Shown in pieces: positions 53,428 to 63,691 of a stretch of 64,000 nt of DNA. Both the position numbers and the translations under genes were made by a program. Every line of letters starts with the position of its first letter. Position 1 is the first letter of the stretch. The stretch is from Pseudomonadota bacterium. Lineage in GTDB: Bacteria; Pseudomonadota; Alphaproteobacteria; Rhizobiales; Xanthobacteraceae. Under the pieces are notes generated by a model. It searched no databases and was not told the DNA's origin. It saw only the letters and a list, made by a program, of their open reading frames with translations. The stretch covers positions 62,001-126,000 of the forward strand of contig JAEYAW010000031.1 of the NCBI GenBank assembly GCA_023404675.1, given 5' to 3'.

Positions 53428-54783
53428 CTACTCCTTGACCGCGGCCAGTTGCGCGGAGATTTCCTTGGTGGCCTGCTGCGAGCCCCAGCTCGGCTCGTCG
53501 CTGCCATCACCCCACGCGCGCGGGCGATAGAAAGTGTGCACACCGGTGCGATACATCTTCTTCATCTCGCGGACCCAGGACGGGCGCACCCAGTAGGCAT
53601 GATAGTGCGTGGACTTGCCGACCTCGGGCAACCACAGCAGTCCGTCCATCGTCGCCCGCGCGATCTTGCGGGCGCGCTCCCACATGTCCGGCTCACGCAC
53701 CACGTCGGCGACATTGTCGCACGCGAAGGTAAACTGGCACGCGAAGCGGCGATGCTTGTTCTGATAAACCACCCCGCACACCGTGCTCGGATAGAAGTTG
53801 GAGAACACGCGGTTCATCACCACCTGTGCGACGGCGATCTGGCCGCGCACCTTCTCGCCGCGCGATTCGAAATAGATCGCTTCGGCGAGGCATTTCTCGG
53901 CCACCGCCCGCGCCTTCTCGCTGAGATGAAGACGCTCGGCCGGGCTCTTCGGATGCGCCGCGGTAGCGATATTGACCTCACCCTTGTTGGCGACGCTTTC
54001 GCCGGGCTTGGCGGTTTCGGCGGGCGCCGAGGGCAGCGCTGCGGTCGCCTTGATGTCCGCATCGGCGTGCGGCACCACGATCAGCGGCTCCTGCCCCGGC
54101 AGCCAGCTCTCCATAGTCTCGCCGGAGGTTCCGAGCGCGGACACGCCGAAATAGAGACTTGCGGTCTGGATGGTGAAGGGATCGGTGCCGACGGCGGAAA
54201 CCTGCGTGTCATCGCTCTCCTCATCGGAGGCGGAGACGTCGAGCGGCGAGGCCTTCAGCGCTTCGGCAAGTTCGGCATCGAGCGGCGCAGCCACCGGCTT
54301 GGCATCCGCTGATTTCGCATTGGCCACCGGCTGCGACACGTCCGGCGCGGGCATTGCGGGCATCTGCGCGTTCGAATCGACATCCGCCGGCATCTGCAAC
54401 ACCAGCCGGTCGCCCTTCAGCGTACGGTCCACCTTCGGGAAATCCGCGCTCTGCAGCGGCCGCACCGGCGCCGAGAGCGATGATCGCGGCGGGACAGGAT
54501 CGCGGCGGCCGGGATCGGGTCCGAGGCTCGCGAGCCGGACGGTCGCCGACTGCGGGATCGCCGTTCCGATGGGGCGGGAGAATCCGAACGTCGCCACCTG
54601 AATCGAGCGGACGGCGGAGGGGAACACCACCTGCTGCCAGTGCTCGGTGACGCCCGGCTGCCTCGCCAGCAGCGCGCCGATATCAGAATAGCCCGTTTCG
54701 GTCGGGATCACTGCGAAGACGCAGAGACCGAAGCCGAAGGACGCGAACCGCGCGCCCTTCGGCCCGTTACGCAACACAAACAT
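53428..54783 (-). CDS. SleB-like cell wall hydrolase with long linker
   Basis: A 451-residue protein. A hydrophobic stretch near residues 12-28 (FASFGFGLCVFAVIP) is a signal or anchor. A long, low-complexity alanine/serine/proline region runs to about residue 305. The C-terminal hydrolase_2 (SleB) domain includes CLAEAIYFESRGEKVRGQIA with the catalytic glutamate, VVMNRV and RRFACQFTFACDN. Such enzymes cut peptidoglycan glycan strands and here probably act in the periplasm during growth. Confidence 0.9.
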   Translation of the reverse strand: MFVLRNGPKGARFASFGFGLCVFAVIPTETGYSDIGALLARQPGVTEHWQQVVFPSAVRSIQVATFGFSRPIGTAIPQSATVRLASLGPDPGRRDPVPPRSSLSAPVRPLQSADFPKVDRTLKGDRLVLQMPADVDSNAQMPAMPAPDVSQPVANAKSADAKPVAAPLDAELAEALKASPLDVSASDEESDDTQVSAVGTDPFTIQTASLYFGVSALGTSGETMESWLPGQEPLIVVPHADADIKATAALPSAPAETAKPGESVANKGEVNIATAAHPKSPAERLHLSEKARAVAEKCLAEAIYFESRGEKVRGQIAVAQVVMNRVFSNFYPSTVCGVVYQNKHRRFACQFTFACDNVADVVREPDMWERARKIARATMDGLLWLPEVGKSTHYHAYWVRPSWVREMKKMYRTGVHTFYRPRAWGDGSDEPSWGSQQATKEISAQLAAVKE

Positions 54784-55159
54784 ACGCGACTCTACTCGAC
54801 TTACGCACGCTGCTTTTCAGCAGACCGGCCCGCACATTCAGTGCAATCCGATCTTTTGCATTGGTAGTCCATTAAAGTTGCCGCGGCGTTAATCGCCGGT
54901 GCGCGCGTATCACACGCAAGCAAAGTCATCATTCGACGGCGTGCAATCGCGCGACGTGGTGAATCCCGCGCCGATAAAAATGGTGAAGAGATTGCTAATG
55001 AGGAACTTGCAGAGAAGCTTCAGCCTTCGAGAAAGGTAGTCCGCATGACGCGCAGCGAAATGCGGGACAGCATCCGAATGCGCGCCGGATTGCGCTGCGC
55101 TTCATCCGGGCTACGAATGCCGGATCCAAAAGATGGGCCGGCTCGCAACCTATCTTCCC

Positions 55160-55261
55160 GTCATTCCGGGGCGCGAGCCTTTGCGAGCGAGCCCGGAATC
55201 CATAACCACCGCAGGGCGTATGGATTCCGGGCCTTTCCCTTCGGGCCATCCCGGAATGACG
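55160..55261. repeat. Large dispersed palindrome, CATTCCGGG/CCCGGAATG family
   Basis: It starts GTCATTCCGGGGCGCGAGCC and ends CCATCCCGGAATGACG, with an inner pair GAGCCCGGAATCCATA and TATGGATTCCGGGC, giving nested symmetrical hairpins. This differs in sequence from the CCTTCGAGG family next to it. Confidence 0.82.
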
Positions 55262-55305
55262 ACGGAAAGCACCGTAGCCTGCGCGAGGCCCACAACTGGC
55301 CTGTT

Positions 55306-55353
55306 ATCCTTCGAGGCTCGCGAACAAGAGTTCGCTCGCGCCTCAGGATGACG
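55306..55353. repeat. Dispersed palindromic repeat, CCTTCGAGG family
   Basis: ATCCTTCGAGGCTCGCGAAC at one side and GTTCGCTCGCGCCTCAGGATG at the other: a near-perfect hairpin of about 48 bp. It is the cleanest copy of the family in the window. Confidence 0.82.
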
Positions 55354-55387
55354 CATCCCCGTTTGATGCAAGGATGCCGGAAAAGAA

Positions 55388-55418
55388 AACAAAAAAGGCG
55401 GCGCATAAGCGCCGCCCT
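55388..55418 (-). terminator. Intrinsic terminator of ppdK
   Basis: On the minus strand GGCGGCGC-TTAT-GCGCCGCC forms a perfect 8-bp stem with a TTAT loop, followed by TTTTTTG. It begins 35 bp after the ppdK stop. Confidence 0.92.
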
Positions 55419-55450
55419 TGAACTTACTTACAGCAGCAATCGCGGAGAGC

Positions 55451-58417
<2,967 letters not shown>

Positions 58418-58568
58418 GGCGTCCAGAAGAAGTTTTGGGAGGGGGAAAACGTGGCCCGCTTACAACACGGTTTCGCGCCTGCACGCAAGTCGCGCGTGCA
58501 GGCGCAGAACCCTCAGGAATGCACGCCTCGCGCGTGAAACGAGGGGCCTTATACGTCAGACATCAAGA

Positions 58569-58724
58569 TCAGAAATTGATCATCTTCATGACGCCGAGCC
58601 CGACCAGACCAATAAAAATCAGGTATAGCGCCACGATGATGTTGAGCAGGCGGGGCATGATGAGGATGAGGATGCCGGCGATCAGGGCAACGATCGCGGG
58701 AATCTGGGTGGCGGTGATAACCAT
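58569..58724 (-). CDS. Small DUF3096-type membrane protein
   Basis: A 51-residue protein read directly from the sequence. It starts MVITATQIPAIVALIAGILI, continues LIMPRLLNIIVALYLIFIGL and ends VGLGVMKMINF. It has two hydrophobic helices with a PRLLN turn between, the signature of DUF3096 small membrane proteins. GGGAG lies about 10 bp before ATG 58724. The function is unknown. It is too short for usual ORF cut-offs and easily missed. Confidence 0.85.
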   Translation of the reverse strand: MVITATQIPAIVALIAGILILIMPRLLNIIVALYLIFIGLVGLGVMKMINF

Positions 58725-58970
58725 CGGTAACTGTCTCCCGGAGCAATGAGTACGGCCGCGTAACGATCACGGCCGCGAATCGCGGCGGATGATCGGCCGC
58801 CGCGTGCCGGATAGGCAAGCAGCGTTCATGACGTCCGGTTCCATTTGCACCGAAATGCCCCATATGCGGCACGCAAATTCAGGAACATCGCAGTGCGGTG
58901 GTCATTGACGGCTTATCGCCGGTTTCGTGCCGATTGCCATGTTGCAGAGAGCTTGTCAGGGAGACTTGCC

Positions 58971-59330
58971 ATGAAACATCTCGTTGCCATCGCCACCTTC
59001 GCAGGCGCGCTCGGCGTCAGCGGCCTCGCCAGCGCACAGGATACGCTCATCGTGCGTGACCCCGCGACGGTCGGATCGGCCGTCAGCGACGTGACCGGCA
59101 TTCCCGCCGACCGGGTGCGCTCGTTCCGGCAATATGTGATCGAGGAGGAGGTACCCGATTTCACCATGCAGAGCGACATCGCGGTCGGAGCCGAGATGCC
59201 GGAGGTCGGCGTGACCTATTACGATGTGCCGGACCGCTTCGGCGCGGCGCGCGTGCGCTACACCATGGTCAATGGCCGCACCATTCTGGTCGAGCCACGC
59301 TCGCGTCGGATCATTCAGGTGATCGACTAG
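58971..59330 (+). CDS. DUF1236 family exported protein
   Basis: A 119-residue protein. The signal peptide MKHLVAIATFAGALGVSGLA is cleaved near ASAQ. The mature part ends in the DUF1236 motif, GVTYYDVPDRFGAARVRYTM followed by VNGRTILVEPRSRRIIQVID. CAGGGAG about 8 bp upstream fixes ATG 58971. Such proteins are abundant in Bradyrhizobium and relatives and their function is unknown. It stands alone between ppdK/DUF3096 and glyS. Confidence 0.9.
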   Translation: MKHLVAIATFAGALGVSGLASAQDTLIVRDPATVGSAVSDVTGIPADRVRSFRQYVIEEEVPDFTMQSDIAVGAEMPEVGVTYYDVPDRFGAARVRYTMVNGRTILVEPRSRRIIQVID

Positions 59331-59510
59331 TTCTTTCGCCCGACTCCGGAAACGCAGCGAAATGCGGTAACAGCGGCGCGGAAAACGCAAATCCGGATTC
59401 CGTTCCGCTTCCTCGCGGGCTACGAACGCTGCTGCCGTTTTCTTGGGTACCTTCGCGCTGCGATGGCTTCAAAGAGTGGTGCGGTGATCCGTCACCCCGA
59501 GAGCCTGTCC

Positions 59511-59529
59511 CCGGACCTGATCCGGGGGC
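59511..59529. repeat. Short palindrome CCCCGGA...TCCGGGG
   Basis: CCCCGGA and TCCGGGG separated by CCTGA. It lies in the gap between the convergent DUF1236 gene and glyS and could act as a terminator hairpin or be a remnant of another repeat family. Confidence 0.5.
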
Positions 59530-59570
59530 GCATGGCTCTGTAATGCCCCCGAAAGATAAATGCGGAGATC

Positions 59571-59689
59571 CGTCACCCTGAGGCGCACGGCGCAAGCCAT
59601 GCTTCGAAGGGCGACGGTTGATATGTCTTACGTCTGTCGTATCGCTCGTCATCCTTCGAGGCCCGCTTGGCTCGCGCCTCGGGATGACG
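59571..59689. repeat. Two tandem CCTTCGAGG-family palindromes
   Basis: Copy one (59571-59617) runs from CGTCACCCTGAGGCGC to GCTTCGAAGGGCGACGG. Copy two (59648-59689) runs from GTCATCCTTCGAGGCCCGC to CGCGCCTCGGGATGACG. They lie 30 bp apart between convergent genes. Confidence 0.78.
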
Positions 59690-59706
59690 CGACCCAGTCT
59701 CGCGGC

Positions 59707-62028
59707 TCAGTCCTGTACCTTCGAGAAATCCGCCACGGCGCGCGTCGCCTCGCGGATTTCGCTGAGCAGCCGCAGGCGATTGGCGCGTACTTGCGCGTCG
59801 TCGTCGTTGACCTTCACCTTGTCGAAGAACGCATCGACCGCCGGGCGCAGCTTCGCCATCGCGGCCATGGCGCCGGCGAAGTCTTCCTTGGCCACAGCCG
59901 CGCCCGCGTCCTGCCTCGCCTGCGCGATGGCGGCGGCCAGCGCCTTCTCCTCGTCAAGTTTATAAAGCGAAGCATCCGGCGCGTCGTTGTAAGATACGCC
60001 GTCCTTCTTCTCCTCAATGCGCAGAATGTTCGCCGCGCGCTTCACGCCCGCGAGCAGATTTTTCCCATCCTCGGTGTCGAGAAATTTGCCCAGCGCCTCG
60101 ACCCGGCGAACGATCAGCAGGAGGTCGTCCTGCGTGCTTTCCGCTGCGTCTCCCGGTGACGTGCGCGCCTCCCTCCCCCCGCTTGCGGTGGGGAGGGATT
60201 GAGGGTGGGGGGACGTGGCGTGCGACGGCGAAGAGCCCCCCACCCCTGACCCCTCCCCACCGCTCACGCGGGGGTAGGGGAACGAGGGCGTAGTGGAAGA
60301 AAGAGCCAGCACGGCGTCCACGAGGTCATGCCGTGCGCCCTGATCGCGCAACTGCACCTTCAGGCGGTCGGTGAAGAAGGAGAGGAGGTCCTGAGTGACG
60401 CGCCATCGCATGGCCAGTCCCTCGGCAATCACGTCCTGCTTTGTATTTGATACGTCCGGAGCGGGGCCGACCTCTCCAATCGAGAACTGATTCAGCACTG
60501 GGAAAATGATCGCCGCCAAATCAAGTCGCAGCCCGTTCTCCAGCACGATCCGGATCACCCCCAGCGCCGCGCGTCGCAGTGCATAAGGATCCTTCGAGCC
60601 CGTGGGCTTCTCGTCGATGGCCCAGAAGCCGACCAGCGTGTCGATCTTGTCAGCGAGCGCCACCGCGATCGCGACCGGATCGGTCGGCACGCGATCGTTC
60701 GGGCCCTGCGGCTTGTAGTGATCCTCGATCGCCTGCGCGACGCTTGCATCCTCGCCCTGCGCCAGCGCGTAATATTTTCCCATCAGGCCCTGCACCTCGG
60801 GGAATTCACCGACGACTTCCGTCAGAAGATCGGCCTTGGCGAGACGCGCGGCGCGCCTGGTTTTCTCCACATCCGCGCCCACCAGCGGCGCGAGTTCGGC
60901 CGCGAGCCGTTCGATGCGCGCGATACGCTCCGCCTGCGTGCCGAGCTTTTCGTGAAACACGATGTTCCCGAATTTCGGCAGCCGGTCTTCGAGCTTCGTC
61001 CTGAGATCGGTCTCGTAGAAAAACTTCGCGTCCGACAGCCGCGCGCGGATCACGCGCTCGTTGCCGGCGACGATGGCGTTGCCGCCGTCACTCGCCTCGA
61101 TATTGGCGACGAGGATGAAGCGGTTGGCGAGCTGGCCGGTGGCCGGATCGCGCACCACAAAACACTTCTGGTTGTTGCGGATGGTGGCGCGGATGACTTC
61201 CCCCGGAATCTTCAGGAAGCTCTCGTCGAACGAACCCATCAGCACCACGGGCCATTCGACCAGCCCGCTGACCTCGTCGAGCAGCGCCTGATCCTCGACC
61301 AGTTCAAAACCCTGCGCGAAGGCGAGATCCTTGGCGTCGGCGAGAATGATGTCGCGGCGGCGCTGCGCATCGAGCACCACCTTCGCCTCGTGCAGCTTGC
61401 TCTCGTAGTCGGCGAGACGGCGCACGGAGAAATCCGCAGGCGCCATGAAGCGATGGCCGCGCGTCACCTGCCCGCTTTCGATGCCATCGATGTCGAAGCG
61501 CACCACGTCCGGCTCCTCGGTCTCGGGACCGAAGGTCGCGACGATGGAATGCAGCGGCCGCACCCATTGCAGCGCGCCGGGTTTCGCCGAGCGCGCGCCC
61601 CAGCGCATCGCCTTCGGCCACGGGAAGGTGCGCACGATCACCGGCAGGAATTCCGCCATCACCTCCAGCGCGGCACGGCCGGGCTTCTCGATCAGCGCGG
61701 TGTAGAACTCGCCCTTCTTCGGATCCTTCTCGATCCGCGCCTCGTCGAGCGAATTGAGTCCGGTGGCCTTGAGGAAGCCCTGCACGGCGGCGTCGGGCGC
61801 GCCGACGCGCGGGCCCTTGCGCTCCTCCTTCAGATCCGGCTGGCGCGCGGGCACGCCGTAGACCGCCAGCGCCAGCCGGCGCGGCGTCACGTAGGCGCGC
61901 GCCGCCTCGTAGACGAGGCCTTCGGCGACGAGCTTGTCGGTGACGAGCCGGCGCAGATCGTCCGCCGCCTTCGCCTGCATGCGGGCAGGAATTTCCTCGG
62001 AGAACAGTTCAAGCAGAAGATCGGGCAT
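59707..62028 (-). CDS. glyS: Glycine--tRNA ligase beta subunit, carrying an in-frame repeat insertion
   Basis: A 773-residue beta subunit of the tetrameric glycyl-tRNA synthetase, starting MPDLLLELFSEEIPARMQ as usual. Core motifs such as VFHEKLGTQAERIARI and the C-terminal anticodon-binding region are present. It is about 70 residues longer than typical (about 700), and residues of about 577-621 are an insertion of low-complexity sequence (serine, glycine, proline) encoded by two inverted G/C-rich repeats at 60168-60284. The reading frame is kept, so the enzyme is probably functional. glyQ lies upstream, separated from it by a DUF559 gene. Confidence 0.96.
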   Translation of the reverse strand: MPDLLLELFSEEIPARMQAKAADDLRRLVTDKLVAEGLVYEAARAYVTPRRLALAVYGVPARQPDLKEERKGPRVGAPDAAVQGFLKATGLNSLDEARIEKDPKKGEFYTALIEKPGRAALEVMAEFLPVIVRTFPWPKAMRWGARSAKPGALQWVRPLHSIVATFGPETEEPDVVRFDIDGIESGQVTRGHRFMAPADFSVRRLADYESKLHEAKVVLDAQRRRDIILADAKDLAFAQGFELVEDQALLDEVSGLVEWPVVLMGSFDESFLKIPGEVIRATIRNNQKCFVVRDPATGQLANRFILVANIEASDGGNAIVAGNERVIRARLSDAKFFYETDLRTKLEDRLPKFGNIVFHEKLGTQAERIARIERLAAELAPLVGADVEKTRRAARLAKADLLTEVVGEFPEVQGLMGKYYALAQGEDASVAQAIEDHYKPQGPNDRVPTDPVAIAVALADKIDTLVGFWAIDEKPTGSKDPYALRRAALGVIRIVLENGLRLDLAAIIFPVLNQFSIGEVGPAPDVSNTKQDVIAEGLAMRWRVTQDLLSFFTDRLKVQLRDQGARHDLVDAVLALSSTTPSFPYPRVSGGEGSGVGGSSPSHATSPHPQSLPTASGGREARTSPGDAAESTQDDLLLIVRRVEALGKFLDTEDGKNLLAGVKRAANILRIEEKKDGVSYNDAPDASLYKLDEEKALAAAIAQARQDAGAAVAKEDFAGAMAAMAKLRPAVDAFFDKVKVNDDDAQVRANRLRLLSEIREATRAVADFSKVQD
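60168..60284. repeat. Inverted G/C-rich repeat pair inside glyS
   Basis: Left element 60168-60214 (CCTCCCTCCCCCCGCTTGCG and on to GGTGGGGGGACG) and right element 60235-60284, which on the opposite strand reads TTCCCCTACCCCCGCGTGAG to GGTGGGGGGC. About 20 bp separate them. They match in type and orientation the elements at 62044 and 62451 that bound the DUF559 gene. Confidence 0.85.
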
Positions 62029-62043
62029 GACTTATCCGGCCAG

Positions 62044-62094
62044 TTCACCCCTCCCCCCGCTCGCGGCGGGGAGGGGTCGGGGGTGGGGGGCGAT
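62044..62094. repeat. G/C-rich repeat, left boundary of the DUF559 cassette
   Basis: It begins TTCACCCCTCCCCCCGCTCG, continues CGGCGGGGAGGGGTCGGGGG and ends TGGGGGGCGAT. It is an inverted copy of 62451-62500 with few differences over about 47 bp. It encodes the C-terminal residues and stop of the DUF559 gene. Confidence 0.88.
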
Positions 62095-62452
62095 CGACGT
62101 GGCCCGAAGCCTGCGCAACCGCGCTCAAAACGCCTTCGATGTTCGACAGAACATCGTGATTCCAGAAGCGCAGAACGCGGTAGCCGGCGCGTTCGAGATA
62201 ATCGGTGCGGACCAGATCGCGCGCGCTGTCCAGATGCTGGCCGCCGTCGAGTTCGATCACGAGGCGCAGGCGATGCGAGGCGAAATCGGCGAAATATGGC
62301 CCGATGGTCGCCTGTCTTCGAAAATGGCTCTGTGAGAACGGCTCGGCCCGAAGCCGACGCCACAACATCTTCTCGGCCTCGGTCATCTGCTGACGCAGCG
62401 CGCGGGCACGCGGCACTCGGCGATCCGGTGGCCTTTGCGTACGGTCAGCCAT
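62045..62452 (-). CDS. DUF559 domain (Vsr-like) putative endonuclease
   Basis: A 135-residue protein if started at ATG 62452 (in-frame ATGs also lie at 62527 and 62584). The DUF559 core begins LRQQMTEAEKMLWRRLRAEP and includes HFRRQATIGPYFADFASH and LVIELDGGQH, with the D...E-L-D-G-G-Q-H pattern of very-short-patch-repair/restriction-like nucleases, then GYRVLRFWNHDVL. It splits the normally adjacent glyQ and glyS. Both ends of the frame lie in inverted G/C-rich repeats: the start follows a G-run at the right repeat and the C-terminus PPPPTPPRRERGEG is read from the left one. Confidence 0.88.
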   Translation of the reverse strand: MADRTQRPPDRRVPRARALRQQMTEAEKMLWRRLRAEPFSQSHFRRQATIGPYFADFASHRLRLVIELDGGQHLDSARDLVRTDYLERAGYRVLRFWNHDVLSNIEGVLSAVAQASGHVDRPPPPTPPRRERGEG

Positions 62453-62500
62453 CCCCCACCCCCCAACCCCTCCCCGCCGCAAGCGGGGGGAGGGGTGCAG
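62451..62500. repeat. G/C-rich repeat, right boundary of the DUF559 cassette
   Basis: On the minus strand it reads CACCCCTCCCCCCGCTTGCG, CGGCGGGGAGGGGTTGGGGG, GTGGGGGAT, the inverted partner of 62044-62094. Its end provides a G-run just before ATG 62452. Confidence 0.88.
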
Positions 62501-62591
62501 CGCAAGCGCCAGCGTTGAGTTTCTCATGCCAACCATAACCGTTCTGTCACCCTGCCCCACAACAGAACGGGTGAAAATCCTCAAGAGGGTC

Positions 62592-63539
62592 TCACGCCGC
62601 CGCGCCGCCCGCCTCGGTGGCGAGCCAGGCTTCGCCGCAGGCCTTGGCGAGTTCGCGCACCCGCAGGATGTAGCTCTGGCGCTCGGTCACGGAGATCACG
62701 CCGCGCGCGTCGAGCAGGTTGAAGACGTGGGACGCCTTGATGCACTGGTCGTAGGCGGGCAACGCCATCAGATGCCGCCCGCGCTTGCCGGGCTCTTTCG
62801 CGACGTCCTGCCAACCCGCGTCGAGGTAGCTCTTGCAAGCCTGCTCGGCCATGCGGAACTGCTCGAACAGCATCGTGGTGTCGGCATATTCGAAATTGTG
62901 CCGCGAATATTCCTGCTCGGCCTGCAGGAAGATGTCGCCATAGGTCACCTTCTCGGCGCCCTCGCGGCCGTTGAAGTTGAGGTCGTAGACCCGGTCCACG
63001 CCCTGCACATACATGGCGAGACGTTCCAGCCCGTAGGTGAGTTCGCCCGCCACCGGCGCGCATTCCACGCCCGCGACCTGCTGGAAATAGGTGAACTGCG
63101 ACACCTCCATGCCGTCGCACCAGCACTCCCAGCCGAGTCCCCACGCGCCGAGCGTCGGGCTCTCCCAGTCGTCCTCGACGAAGCGGATGTCGTGCAGCTT
63201 CGCGTCCACGCCGATCGCCGCGAGCGATTTCAGATACAGATCCTGAATGTCCGGCGGCGACGGCTTCAGGATCGCCTGAAACTGGTAATAGTGCTGCAGC
63301 CGGTTCGGATTCTCGCCGTAGCGGCCGTCCTTGGGCCGCCGTGAGGGCTGCACATAGGCCGCGTTCCACGGCTTCGGCCCCAGCGCCCGCAGGGTGGTCG
63401 CCGGGTGGAAGGTGCCCGCCCCCACTTCCATGTCGTAGGGCTGGAGCACCACGCAGCCGTAATCGGCCCAGTAGCGTTGCAGGGTCAGGATCAGGCCCTG
63501 GAACGAGCGTTCCGGGCGCATATGGGGCGGCAGGTCCAT
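62592..63539 (-). CDS. glyQ: Glycine--tRNA ligase alpha subunit
   Basis: A 315-residue catalytic subunit of the alpha2-beta2 glycyl-tRNA synthetase. It shows SFQGLILTLQRYWADYGCVV, GAGTFHPATTLRALGPKPWN, VQPSRRPKDGRYGENPNRLQ and GVECAPVAGELTYGLERLAM, all diagnostic. The length is normal. It is the first gene of the glyQ-DUF559-glyS run. The gap of about 150 bp to the divergent monooxygenase gene holds its promoter. Confidence 0.98.
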   Translation of the reverse strand: MDLPPHMRPERSFQGLILTLQRYWADYGCVVLQPYDMEVGAGTFHPATTLRALGPKPWNAAYVQPSRRPKDGRYGENPNRLQHYYQFQAILKPSPPDIQDLYLKSLAAIGVDAKLHDIRFVEDDWESPTLGAWGLGWECWCDGMEVSQFTYFQQVAGVECAPVAGELTYGLERLAMYVQGVDRVYDLNFNGREGAEKVTYGDIFLQAEQEYSRHNFEYADTTMLFEQFRMAEQACKSYLDAGWQDVAKEPGKRGRHLMALPAYDQCIKASHVFNLLDARGVISVTERQSYILRVRELAKACGEAWLATEAGGAAA

Positions 63540-63691
63540 GCGGGGCGTCGCGAATCCGAGAAAAGCGGAACAGTCGAGAGGGGCTCTTAAAGGCCGGGTT
63601 ACGCCGAATCAAGGCAAAGCCCTGCCTCAGCGGTTGCCCCGGCCCGGCCCGGTGTGCCATGTCACCGCCCCGGACGAGCGGGGAAAATGCC

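Larger units (their letters stand above)
54784..55450. other. Repeat-rich intergenic region between the SleB-like gene and the ppdK terminus
   Basis: About 670 bp. The first 230 bp are relatively AT-rich and probably carry the promoter of the SleB-like gene. Then come a G/C-rich segment, a large palindromic repeat (55160-55261), a second palindromic repeat (55306-55353) and the ppdK terminator. ORFs drawn through this area are not credible. Confidence 0.65.
59331..59706. other. Repeat-bearing gap between the DUF1236 gene and glyS
   Basis: About 375 bp with no gene. It holds two CCTTCGAGG-family palindromes (59571-59617 and 59648-59689) and, before them, a shorter symmetrical CCCCGGACCTGATCCGGGG around 59511. 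These may serve as terminators for the convergent genes. Confidence 0.65.

Noticed and set aside
33223..55353. CRISPR arrays among the repeated palindromes
   Set aside because: The repeats are dispersed over many kilobases, palindromic and not regularly spaced; there are no spacers and no cas genes.
60718..62538. 606-codon plus-strand ORF opposite glyS and the DUF559 gene
   Set aside because: Antisense shadow without conserved features.
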